Origin: Fischerella thermalis PCC 7521
Lineage (GTDB): Bacteria > Cyanobacteriota > Cyanobacteriia > Cyanobacteriales > Nostocaceae
Assembly: GCF_000317225.1 (NCBI RefSeq)
Contig: NZ_AJLL01000035.1
Coordinates: 1 to 64,000, forward strand
Reading direction: 5' to 3'
DNA: 64,000 nucleotides
Within the stretch, counting starts at the first letter, position 1. Each line of letters opens with the position of its first letter. A program made the translations under genes and the position numbers. Positions 54,281-62,408 of this stretch are shown one piece after another. Under the pieces are notes generated by a model. The model saw only the letters and a list, made by a program, of their open reading frames with translations, was not told the DNA's origin and did no database searches.

Positions 54281-55114
54281 TTTGTGAACTGTATAGATAT
54301 CACATTTGTCTTCTATTCTCTCTCATGATATCTAAATTGTCTGACATGATTTTTTGTCATTTTTACATGAATCATTGACATGAAAAAATGACAAGTGTTA
54401 GCATGGCAGTACTGACACAATTAATCAGTCAGCTACTGCAACTTAGTAAAATTTAAGATTAACGGTAAATGCCTATAAAAAAGGTAGATACCCTGGTAAT
54501 TACTTGGCTACCCTGATAACTAGCTTGCGGGTGAAAAACAAGGGGGTTAAATCCCCTTTGCAAGTTATTATACAATTATCAAGTTTAATTATGTATAATA
54601 TTTTATAAATTCTCTGATAAGAATTTGATATTTAGCTACATACAGAGAATTTCAAGAAATGTAAATAATTTGGCTGCATTTGGCTAATTGCTTGTGATGC
54701 TATGCTTTGTTTTTAGGCATTGGGCATTGGGCATGGAATTATCAGTATCTTAATTACCAATTACCCCTTATCAGCCTACGCAATAGCAGAAGTATTCAAG
54801 CGAACATAATATAAAGGCTCTATTATACAGGTGAAAACAGAGATTTCGGTATTTTTTAATTAAGGTTAATATTCTTATCCTATAAGGACTTTACCATAAA
54901 TAGATTCTGCCAGTATCATCCGGGTGAAGTCGCCAATAGGTTTATGCATCAGGTAGATGCTTATAGTCTGATTGAAATTTAATTGCACCTAAATCAAGAA
55001 CCATATTTGCGTGTACGATCGCTACAGAAATAAGGGAACAGGGAATGCGATCGCACTATCAAATCCTCACCATTATTCACCTTTCTTTACCAAGAAAAGG
55101 GACTAGAGGTGAGG
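54281..55114. other. 834-bp non-coding, structured, AT-rich region
   Basis: Besides the operator cluster it holds: two tandem 20-bp imperfect copies starting TACCCTG (54489-54508 and 54509-54528, 15 of 20 identical); hairpin AAGGGG/CCCCTT near 54541-54559; AT-rich DNA to 54660; a perfect 10-bp inverted repeat AAATTCTCTG (54607-54616) with CAGAGAATTT (54643-54652); and a repeat block at about 54750-54804 shared with the spacer near 12.15 kb. No gene is seen. Confidence 0.55.
54342..54395. promoter_or_regulatory. Operator-like cluster of TGACA/TGTCA elements upstream of the RHH-like gene
   Basis: TGACATGATTTTTTGTCA (54342-54359) is an inverted pair; TGACATGAAAAAATGACA (54376-54393) carries the same first half as a direct pair. 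TGTCATTTTT (from 54355) is the complement of AAAAATGACA. The block starts 62 bp before the RHH-like gene. Confidence 0.6.
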
Positions 55115-56470
55115 TTAAACTTCCAACTTCTCACCCCGAATCGAACAATCTAACAACTCCATTGGATGCATAATCGCAACATCCTTTCCTTGCAACTCCA
55201 AATGCTTTTGAATCTGCAAACTACAACCCGGATTTGGTGAAGCAATCAAATCAGCACCAGTATTCAACAAATTCCGCACCTTTTGCCTACCCAACTCTTC
55301 AGCAACATCCGGTTGCAGCATATTGTAAACCCCTGCACTACCACAACATATAGCTGCATCTAAAGGTTCCTTCAACTTCACCCCTGGAATTTGCTGTAAC
55401 AACTGACGCGGTTGCACACTAATCTTTTGTCCATGCAGCAAATGACAAGCATCTTGATAAACCAAACTCAGTGATTTACCAGCCAACGGTGACAACTTCG
55501 CTGTCAACCCAACCGTTGCTAAAAACTCTTGTGCATCCCTTACCTTCGCTGCGAACTGCTTCGCCTTCTCCCGATACTCTGGATCATCCTTCAAAATGTG
55601 TCCGTATTCTTTCAAAGTATGACCACAACCAGCAGCATTGATAATCACATAATCCACACCAGTACCTTCAAAACTATCAATCATCCGCCTCGCCAAAGCC
55701 TTAGCTTGTTTAGTTTGTCCTTGGTGTTCCGGAAGCGCCGCACAACAACCTTGAGACTTAGGAATTACCACCTCACAACCATTCGCCGTTAATACCCGCA
55801 CCGTCGCTTCATTCACAGGCGAGAAAAATAACCGTTGCACACATCCAATAACCACCCCAACTCGATAACGCTTCTCACCCCGCGCCGGGATCACATCTGG
55901 TAAATTATCCTGAAAAGACTTCAGCGTCACCTCTGGTAAAAGCGACTCCATCGCCGCTAGCCGAGGTGATATATTCTTCAATAACCCAGTCACCCGAAAA
56001 AACTTAGAAAAACCCAACCTCTGATACACCAACAAAGGCACAAGTAAAATCCGTAAAGCATCAGGATTAGGAAACAAAGAAAATATTAACTGCCTAATCA
56101 ACCGATCCGCCAAACCACGTGAATAATTCCTCTCCACCTGGTGACGAGTCGCCGAAATCAACTTGTCATACTGCACCCCCGAAGGACAAGTCGTCACACA
56201 AGCTAAACAACCCAAACAAGAATCAAAATGCTCAACACTCGCTGTATTCAAAGCAATCTCACCCTCATTAATCGCATCCATTAAATAGATCCGTCCCCTG
56301 GGAGAATCCATCTCCTTCCCAATCACCCGATAACTCGGACAAGTCGAAAGACAAAACCCACAATGCACACAAGAATCAATCAACTTCGGATCAGGCGGAT
56401 TCTTCCCATCAAAACCCTGCAAATTCTTCAAACTCGCCGTCTTTCCCTCAAAACCTTCCGAAACCTGCAT
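55115..56470 (-). CDS. glcF: Glycolate oxidase/dehydrogenase iron-sulfur subunit GlcF
   Basis: A 451-residue protein. Two [4Fe-4S] motifs, CVHCGFCLSTCP (about 34-45) and CLGCLACVTTCP (about 85-96), are followed by two CCG-type domains with CCAALPEHQGQ and AICCGSAGVYNM. It passes electrons from the flavin subunits to the chain in glycolate oxidation (photorespiration). It follows glcE by 54 bp, so the order is glcE then glcF. glcD is not in the window. Confidence 0.93.
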   Translation of the reverse strand: MQVSEGFEGKTASLKNLQGFDGKNPPDPKLIDSCVHCGFCLSTCPSYRVIGKEMDSPRGRIYLMDAINEGEIALNTASVEHFDSCLGCLACVTTCPSGVQYDKLISATRHQVERNYSRGLADRLIRQLIFSLFPNPDALRILLVPLLVYQRLGFSKFFRVTGLLKNISPRLAAMESLLPEVTLKSFQDNLPDVIPARGEKRYRVGVVIGCVQRLFFSPVNEATVRVLTANGCEVVIPKSQGCCAALPEHQGQTKQAKALARRMIDSFEGTGVDYVIINAAGCGHTLKEYGHILKDDPEYREKAKQFAAKVRDAQEFLATVGLTAKLSPLAGKSLSLVYQDACHLLHGQKISVQPRQLLQQIPGVKLKEPLDAAICCGSAGVYNMLQPDVAEELGRQKVRNLLNTGADLIASPNPGCSLQIQKHLELQGKDVAIMHPMELLDCSIRGEKLEV

Positions 56471-56524
56471 ATCATCCCTCTCCCCTCTTCCTTTGCGCCC
56501 TTTGTATTCTTTGCGGTTCGTTTC

Positions 56525-57826
56525 CTAAAGCCCACCCACAAAGCGACCAGGACTTAAAATACCCTTCTCATCAAACTGCAACTTAATCCGCCGCATCATC
56601 TCCCCAGCATTGCCAGTGTAACCCCACACATCCAATTTTTGCTTCACCCCCACAGGCGCAGTCAACACACTTAGAAACCCTCTATGATTTTCACAGAGCG
56701 ATCGCATCTCCACCAATCCCTTCTCACCCTCAAACCATAACATCCCCAAACCGCTACCTATGTGAATTAAACCCTTTTGCGCCCGTGTCAAAACTTCAAC
56801 CGCCGCAGTAGGTAACACTCCTATTTTGCAAATAATTGCCGACTCATCGCCAGCAAAATAGATAGATTCTCGTAATCTTTTCCATAAATCAGCTTCATCA
56901 GCCCCTGCATAAATCGCCTTTTGCAAACCCAAATTTTGCCCCACTTCCGCCAACCGATTTGACTGTTCCTTCACACTCTCAGCAATACTTTGGAACCTTA
57001 CAATCAACCCCATCCCCGTACCCAAACCTAACTCAGACACCAGTTGGTTTGAGATTAAATCAGCCTGAGTAGGCGTTAACGCCGAATTACGTAAAATAGC
57101 AGCAGCTTGGCGCACATCCTCCGCCTTACCCTTCAGTACAACCGTTGCAGAGATTTCCGGAATTGGGTAGACACGAAACGTAACTTGACTAATGACGCCT
57201 AATGTGCCGTAAGAACCTGTAAACAGTTTCATCAAATCGTATCCAGCGACATTTTTGACGACTCGTCCCCCAGCTTTAGCAACTTGACCATCAGCACGAA
57301 CAAAAGTAATCCCTAGTAATTGGTCACGCACACTCCCGTAGCGCTGTCTCAAGGAACCCGTATCAGCAGTTGCAACAATTCCACCCAAAGTAGCTGATGG
57401 TGTGACTGGATCAAGGGCGAGAAATTGGTTAGCTTTGGCTAAAATCCCTTGGAGTTCAGAGAACTTCATCCCTGCTTCTGCTGTCACCGTTAAATCACCC
57501 ACAGCATGGTCAATCAGTTGATTAAGGCGTTCTGTGCTAACTACAACATCAACCCCCTTAACTAACCCACCCCAACTAAGCTTGCTACCACTACCACAAG
57601 GGAGAACACGCCATTTGTTGGAGTTAGCCTCCCTGATCACCTGTGGTAGCTGTTCGGTAGTTTGCGGATAGACAATACAACTAGGAGGAGTTTGAGAAGC
57701 GATCGCCTGTAATATTGATTCTTGTTGAGGTGGTGCTATCTTTTCCCAGGGGTAGAAAGCATTTTCACCAACGATAGATGCAAGACTAGAGGTACGGTTA
57801 CGTAAGGGGACTTGTTCGCTAGGCAT
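56525..57826 (-). CDS. glcE: Glycolate oxidase FAD-binding subunit GlcE
   Basis: A 433-residue FAD-binding oxidoreductase of the GlcD/GlcE type. FAD domain: CIVYPQTTEQLPQVIREANS, LPCGSGSKLSWGG, FLALDPVTPSATLGGIVATA and GGRVVKNVAGYDLMKLFTGS with TLGVISQVTFRVYP. Many cyanobacteria have GlcE and GlcF as here, with GlcD apart. It lies 54 bp upstream of glcF on the same strand. Confidence 0.9.
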   Translation of the reverse strand: MPSEQVPLRNRTSSLASIVGENAFYPWEKIAPPQQESILQAIASQTPPSCIVYPQTTEQLPQVIREANSNKWRVLPCGSGSKLSWGGLVKGVDVVVSTERLNQLIDHAVGDLTVTAEAGMKFSELQGILAKANQFLALDPVTPSATLGGIVATADTGSLRQRYGSVRDQLLGITFVRADGQVAKAGGRVVKNVAGYDLMKLFTGSYGTLGVISQVTFRVYPIPEISATVVLKGKAEDVRQAAAILRNSALTPTQADLISNQLVSELGLGTGMGLIVRFQSIAESVKEQSNRLAEVGQNLGLQKAIYAGADEADLWKRLRESIYFAGDESAIICKIGVLPTAAVEVLTRAQKGLIHIGSGLGMLWFEGEKGLVEMRSLCENHRGFLSVLTAPVGVKQKLDVWGYTGNAGEMMRRIKLQFDEKGILSPGRFVGGL

Positions 57827-58138
57827 TAGCTTTTGTCAATGTTTGTCTCCATGAAATACTGTACCTCATACCATTTCTTTGTAAAGAAGGCAGATAGCAG
57901 AAGCGGTAAAATTGTTCATGGCAAGGTCGTGAATTACTGTCTTGAAAATAGGGATCAGGAAACGGGAAGCAAACCCATAATCCATCTGTGGTCATCTGTG
58001 TTCATCCGTGTTCATCGGTGTTCGATATTTTATCTCCTCATTGTGAGCGAAAGCCCCTAAAATTCTGGAACAACATAGCATTTTCAGAACTAAATACACA
58101 GTATATTCAATGGTGTAAACGGATGCAGAATCAAAGTT
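57827..58138. other. 312-bp divergent spacer, glcE to pentapeptide gene
   Basis: Mostly filled by repeat copy C at 57981-58031. The rest is plain, and the promoters are not obvious. Confidence 0.5.
57981..58031. repeat. Interspersed repeat copy C (TCATCTGTGTTCATCCGTG type)
   Basis: Units TCCATCTGTGG, TCATCTGTGT, TCATCCGTGT, TCATCGGTGT, then TCGA. Same family as the copies at 30703, 48913 and 62090. Confidence 0.8.
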
Positions 58139-58675
58139 ATGAGAAAGATAACTGTTGAAGAATTGCTGAGAAGATATGCTGTCGGCGAAAGAGATTTTAC
58201 GGGAGTTGAGATTGTTGAATTTAGAATCAGAGATTTGCTGGAAATCAATTTGAGTGGATCTGATTTTAGATATGCCAACATACAAAAATTAGTTCGCTAT
58301 ACCGAAGGTATTAAGTTGAATTTGAGTTGTGCAAATTTACGTGGGTTGAATTTGGAATATGCTCATTTTGAACATGCTAACTTGCAAAAAGCTGATTTGA
58401 GTTACACGGATATGTGGTGTGCTGCTCTTCATTCTGCTGATTTAACTGGGACTGATTTGAGTGGCGCAAAGTTGCATGAAGCTGTTTTTTATAATGCGAA
58501 TTTGAGTCGAGCAAATTTGAGCGGCGCTCATTTGCTTGATACTCATTTTGATTATGCAAATCTGACTGAAGCTAATTTTAGATATGCGCGTAAAGTGAAT
58601 TTTGGCAATGCTTATTTACAAGATACTATTATGTCGGATGGTAGTGTTGTCAATATTTCTAGAAAAATGAGCTAG
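58139..58675 (+). CDS. Pentapeptide-repeat protein
   Basis: A 178-residue protein built of A(D/N)Lxx pentapeptides from about residue 35: DLLEINLSGSDFRYANIQKL, CANLRGLNLEYAHFEHANLQ, ADLSYTDMWC, ADLTGTDLSGAKLHEAVFY and ANLSRANLSGAHL. This forms a right-handed beta helix. The first 30 residues (MRKITVEELLRRYAVGERDF) make a helical cap. Cyanobacteria have many such proteins of unknown role. Confidence 0.9.
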   Translation: MRKITVEELLRRYAVGERDFTGVEIVEFRIRDLLEINLSGSDFRYANIQKLVRYTEGIKLNLSCANLRGLNLEYAHFEHANLQKADLSYTDMWCAALHSADLTGTDLSGAKLHEAVFYNANLSRANLSGAHLLDTHFDYANLTEANFRYARKVNFGNAYLQDTIMSDGSVVNISRKMS

Positions 58676-59174
58676 TAGTTAGTAGTTGACAGTATTCATT
58701 TTGTAAAATTTTTGGTGAGTGGCAAGATTGGGAAAACCACCACTTCAATCCTGAGGGTAGGGAAGCCGAGAAAATTGGAAACGGCTTGCGTATTTTTTTC
58801 CCGATATTTATGGGTCTGGGATTAGTTAGCGAAAAATCTTTTACAATTCAAACCGTTGGTGGAATCCTGTGGTCTAGAGTAAAAGATGGGGGAAAACCGT
58901 TCAGGTTGAAATAGGAAAAGTTAGCTTTTAGAGTGACGAAATACCAGTTGCTGGCGATCGCACAGAAGTCATAGAAGAATCAATTTGTGTTGACGACGAA
59001 AGGTGACAGAGGGCAAAAACTTATTTTCAACATAACTACCATCTTGCCACGCTGCTCCTTGTTCGCCCACAGGTGGCGAGCCCACCCCTGCTCTCTCTGC
59101 CTAATTCTAAATTTAATTAACAAGCCTGCGTCCATTAGACATTCACCCAATCTGAGACGCAAAAGGAAAACCGC
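58676..59174. other. 499-bp spacer with gene debris
   Basis: A 66-codon open stretch at 58714-58914 looks protein-like but has no start (separate entry). Nothing is recognised in the last 250 bp except a HIP1 site near 58953. Confidence 0.5.
58714..58914 (+). pseudogene. Decayed gene fragment, C-terminal part of an unknown protein
   Basis: The frame reads GEWQDWENHHFNPEGREAEK, then IGNGLRIFFPIFMGLGLVSE, and ends PFRLK before TAG. It has a non-random composition with balanced hydrophobic segments, but the frame is closed 21 bp upstream of 58714 by a stop and there is no ATG or GTG or ribosome site. It looks like the end of a lost gene. I do not recognise the family. Confidence 0.4.
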
Positions 59175-60467
59175 ATGATGAAAAGACCTAAACTCTCTGG
59201 GTTACTTAAATTCTTTGCAGTAATGCTGATGAGTTTTTCAGTATTACTCCTGTTTTGGATCGCCTCGCCATTACCGAAGATACTCGCTAGACCAGAGACT
59301 CAAATCTTTGAACAAGTTTGGCAAACTGTCAACGATAACTTTTACGATCCAGAGTTTAACGGTGTCGACTGGAAAGCGATGCGGGAAAAGTATAAATCCC
59401 AAGCTGCACAAGCCAAGTCTAGCCAGGAGTTTGCAGCTACCATTAATCAAATGCTTAGTGAATTGCAAACTTCTCACACCCGCTACTACACTAGAGAAGA
59501 ACCTGCTTACTATCAGATTTTAGGCATTTTTGTACCCAGAAGTGGTGAATTACAAAAACAGCTACCCAAATTCCTCCCTCAAGGCAAAATAGAATACACT
59601 GACATAGGTGTATTTACCAAAGACATCAACGGTAAAACCTTCGTCAGCAATATTCTCGAAAAAAGTCCCGCCGCCGCAGCTGGGTTAAAAATTGGTGATC
59701 AAATTCTCAGTGTCGATGGTCGCCCCTACCAACCCATAAAATCCTTTGCGGGAAAAGCAGGAGAAGAAGTCAAATTATTAATTCAGCGTTCAGCCACACC
59801 CAGCAGTCAAATAGAAATTGCGATCGCACCCAAAAACTTTGATGCCAAGACCATGTTTATCGATGCTCAAAAAGCCAGCATCCAGACTATACAACGGGAA
59901 GGTAAAAAAATCGGTTATATTCATATTTGGTCACACGCAGCCAACGAAGATCAACAGCAGCTGCAATCAGAAATAATTTATGGTCGCCTCAAAGATGCAG
60001 ATGGATTAGTTTTAGACTTTAGAGACGGCTGGGGTGGGGGAGATGTTAATTCTCTTAACCTCTTCACTGCTGAAGCCGGCCCAACTGTTACCAGTATTTC
60101 TCGCAATGGCAAAAAATATACTTATATATCCCAATGGAAAAAGCCGGTAGCGATGGTAATCAACGAAGGAAGCAGAAGCAGCAAAGAGATTTACGCCTAC
60201 GGCTTTCAGCAACACAAAATCGGCCCTGTAATTGGCACCAAGACTGCGGGAGCAGTAGTTGCTGGTCGTCCTTTTCTTATGGAAGATGGTAGCTTACTTT
60301 ACGTTGCAGTTGCAGATGTACTCGTAAACGGCAATCAAAGACTAGAAGGTAAAGGAGTCGCACCAGATATCAACATTCCCTTGCCATTAGAATACGCTCA
60401 AGGTGCAGATCCACAAAAAGAACGAGCCATAGAAACTGTACTAGCAGCCATCAAACAAACTAGGTGA
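59175..60467 (+). CDS. S41 family C-terminal-processing-like serine protease with PDZ domain
   Basis: A 430-residue protein with an N-terminal signal or anchor helix (residues about 14-34). Then comes the tail-binding helical part (WQTVNDNFYDPEFNGVDWKA), a PDZ domain (about 140-215, NILEKSPAAAAGLKIGDQIL) and the S41 core LVLDFRDGWGGGDVN. The putative catalytic Ser is in NEGSRSSKE, with the Lys in GPVIGTKTAGAVV, about 26 residues later. It is related to CtpA-type proteases, whose CtpA member matures the photosystem II D1 protein. The SSKE context differs from the usual SASE, so activity is likely but not certain. Confidence 0.85.
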   Translation: MMKRPKLSGLLKFFAVMLMSFSVLLLFWIASPLPKILARPETQIFEQVWQTVNDNFYDPEFNGVDWKAMREKYKSQAAQAKSSQEFAATINQMLSELQTSHTRYYTREEPAYYQILGIFVPRSGELQKQLPKFLPQGKIEYTDIGVFTKDINGKTFVSNILEKSPAAAAGLKIGDQILSVDGRPYQPIKSFAGKAGEEVKLLIQRSATPSSQIEIAIAPKNFDAKTMFIDAQKASIQTIQREGKKIGYIHIWSHAANEDQQQLQSEIIYGRLKDADGLVLDFRDGWGGGDVNSLNLFTAEAGPTVTSISRNGKKYTYISQWKKPVAMVINEGSRSSKEIYAYGFQQHKIGPVIGTKTAGAVVAGRPFLMEDGSLLYVAVADVLVNGNQRLEGKGVAPDINIPLPLEYAQGADPQKERAIETVLAAIKQTR

Positions 60468-60479
60468 ACTACCTACACT

Positions 60480-60657
60480 GACCTGACGGAGAGCGTGTAG
60501 GCTTCCTGTCCAACAGAAAGCACAGTAGTAGATTTCTTGCGTCGTTTTTCCAAACGAAGAATTTGGTCACAGAACTGTCGTCAACTCACGCGCAATTCAT
60601 CTCAACACTTCCGCTTCGCGGTAAGTGTGAGGCTTCTTGCTGTTCCTGCTAAAATTA
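60480..60657. mobile_element. Possible insertion-sequence end relic
   Basis: A spacer between convergent genes contains an 11-pair hairpin ACACTT-CCGC-TTC-GCGG-T-AAGTGT at 60605-60628, near ACTCACGCGCAATTCATC. This resembles the imperfect-hairpin ends of IS200/IS605 elements of cyanobacteria by memory. No transposase or TnpB frame is present, so it can only be a relic or a non-autonomous copy. Confidence 0.25.
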
Positions 60658-61824
60658 TCACACCAATGTCCTTTGTTTCCTTAAACTTTGAATCGTAGAA
60701 ATCATGTGTTCTGCTACCCGTTCTATCTCCTCTACTGTATTAAACCGACCAATACCAAATCGCACCGACGCATAAGCCAATTGTTCTGAATGTCCCAAGG
60801 CTGTCAGAACATGAGAAGGTGCAGTCGTTGTGGAAGAACAAGCCGAACCAGAAGATACCGCCATGATTGGTTGTAAGCCTAACAGCAAAGCGGCTCCATC
60901 CACTCCCTCAACGCTAATATTTAAATTTCCTGCGAGTCGTTGAGTAGGATGACCATTAAGATGAATTCCCTCTAACACAGAAAGTTGCTCCCATAATCTC
61001 TGTCGGAGTTGGGTGAGGTGTTGGTTTTCTGTAGCTTGTGTTTGTACAGCTATTTCCACCGCCTTACCAAATCCCACGATTTGCGGTGTATACAAAGTAC
61101 CAGAACGCATCCCCCGCTCATGGCCACCGCCATGCTGCTGGGGAGCTAGTTGCACTCTGGGATTGCGACGCCGGACATACAACGCTCCTATCCCCTTGGG
61201 ACCGTAGACTTTGTGTGCTGTCAGCGACATCAGGTCAATTTGCATTGCCTGGACATCTAAAGGAATCTTACCAATAGCTTGAGCAGCATCACTATGAAAA
61301 ATTATACCACGCTCACGACACATTTCACCAATTTTTACTAATGGCTGCAAGACGCCAATTTCGTTATTAGCAGCCATAACAGAAACCAAAATTGTGTCAG
61401 AACGAAAGGCTTTTTCTAATTCATTTAAATCTATCAGTCCGTCTTTTTGAACAGGCAGAATTGTAATTTCAAAACCGAGAGTTTGCAAATATTTACAAGG
61501 ATCAAGTACAGCACTATGTTCAGTGGCAACAGTAATGATATGCTGCCCTTTTTGAAAATAAGCTTCTGCAACTCCCTTGATAGCTAAATTATTCGCTTCT
61601 GTTGCACCACTAGTAAAAACAATTTCTTCTGGTGTGGCGTTGAGCGCTGTCGCTAAAATTTCTCGTGATTTTTTGACAGCTGCTTCCGTTTCCCAACCGT
61701 AAACATGATTGATACTGGAAGGGTTGCCAAAGTGTTCGGTGAAGTAGGGTAGCATTGCTGCTAGTACCCGTTCATCTACAGGTGTGGTGGCGTGGTTATC
61801 GAGGTAGATAGGACGATGAGACAT
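60658..61824 (-). CDS. Cysteine desulfurase, IscS/NifS family
   Basis: A 388-residue PLP enzyme that takes sulfur from cysteine for Fe-S clusters and tRNA. Motifs: YLDNHATTPVDERVLAAM, TSGATEANNLAIKG, ATEHSAVLDPC, SDAAQAIGKIPLDV, PLP-Lys in SLTAHKVYGPKGIGALYV and active Cys in VSSGSACSSTTTAPSHVL. It is closer to IscS/NifS than to SufS. There is no nif or iscU neighbour here, so it is probably a housekeeping copy. Confidence 0.94.
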   Translation of the reverse strand: MSHRPIYLDNHATTPVDERVLAAMLPYFTEHFGNPSSINHVYGWETEAAVKKSREILATALNATPEEIVFTSGATEANNLAIKGVAEAYFQKGQHIITVATEHSAVLDPCKYLQTLGFEITILPVQKDGLIDLNELEKAFRSDTILVSVMAANNEIGVLQPLVKIGEMCRERGIIFHSDAAQAIGKIPLDVQAMQIDLMSLTAHKVYGPKGIGALYVRRRNPRVQLAPQQHGGGHERGMRSGTLYTPQIVGFGKAVEIAVQTQATENQHLTQLRQRLWEQLSVLEGIHLNGHPTQRLAGNLNISVEGVDGAALLLGLQPIMAVSSGSACSSTTTAPSHVLTALGHSEQLAYASVRFGIGRFNTVEEIERVAEHMISTIQSLRKQRTLV

Positions 61825-62089
61825 AGTTATTCAATTAAAATTTTACTTATCTTTTTTTAATATACTCAAAACTTTGTATAATTCATTTTCGCGCTTTAAA
61901 AGTGCAAATTCATCAGATAAAGCATATATAGGTGAATCTTGTTTAGTCAATTTCAAGAAAATAAAAGTATTATTTGAACCATATTTTCTGAAATTAAAAA
62001 TTTACTTCTAATGTGATTTTAATAAGCAATATAAAGAGTTTGGTTTTGGTTAACGTAGACGCCCCCAAGGGCGGCTTAAGGTAGGGTAC

Positions 62090-62135
62090 ACCGATAATCA
62101 ATCTATCTGTTGTTAATCGGTGGTCGATTTTTCAA
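62090..62135. repeat. Interspersed repeat copy D (ends TCGGTGGTCGATTTTTC)
   Basis: The tail TCGGTGGTCGATTTTTC is identical to that of copy A at 30734-30750; the inner units are degenerate. Confidence 0.7.
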
Positions 62136-62164
62136 CCATTTTGGCATTGAGAAATGAAAACTCG

Positions 62165-62350
62165 ATGATAATTCCAAATGCGATCGCAGCTTTCGGCAAA
62201 ATAGCTAACCCAAAATCACTAGCTGTTCTTTCCCAGCAACTACTAGAGATTGACTATCATACAGTGGCAATCAATACACATAATTCTCTGCAAAAATGTT
62301 TCGGTGATTATTTAACTAGGATAGTACCAGTATTAATTATGACTAACTAA
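62165..62350 (+). pseudogene. HEAT-repeat-like gene fragment
   Basis: The frame reads MIIPNAIAAFGKIANPKSLA, then VLSQQLLEIDYHTVAINTHN, and so on to 61 residues. The helix-turn-helix spacing (AIAAFGKIANPKSLAVLSQQL) is that of HEAT/phycobilisome-lyase-type repeats, but there is only one and a half units. The frame extends upstream to 62120 into repeat copy D. There is no clear ribosome site. Probably a remnant, possibly a small real gene. Confidence 0.35.
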
Positions 62351-62408
62351 TCTGGGAATAATAACTTCGGCTGAAGATTCGGTCGATGTTACTAAATTTA
62401 ATGGAAAC

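Larger units (their letters stand above)
61825..62408. other. 584-bp spacer with repeat copy D and a small gene fragment
   Basis: Low-GC DNA to about 62040, then GTAGACGCCCCCAAGGGCGG, a Nostocales spacer motif, then repeat copy D, then the HEAT-like fragment at 62165-62350. Otherwise nothing. Confidence 0.5.

Noticed and set aside
54402-54455. 17-codon ORF (MAVLTQLISQ...) divergent from the RHH-like gene
   Set aside because: It looks amphipathic and sits by the operator cluster, but it has no clear ribosome site and is too short to support.
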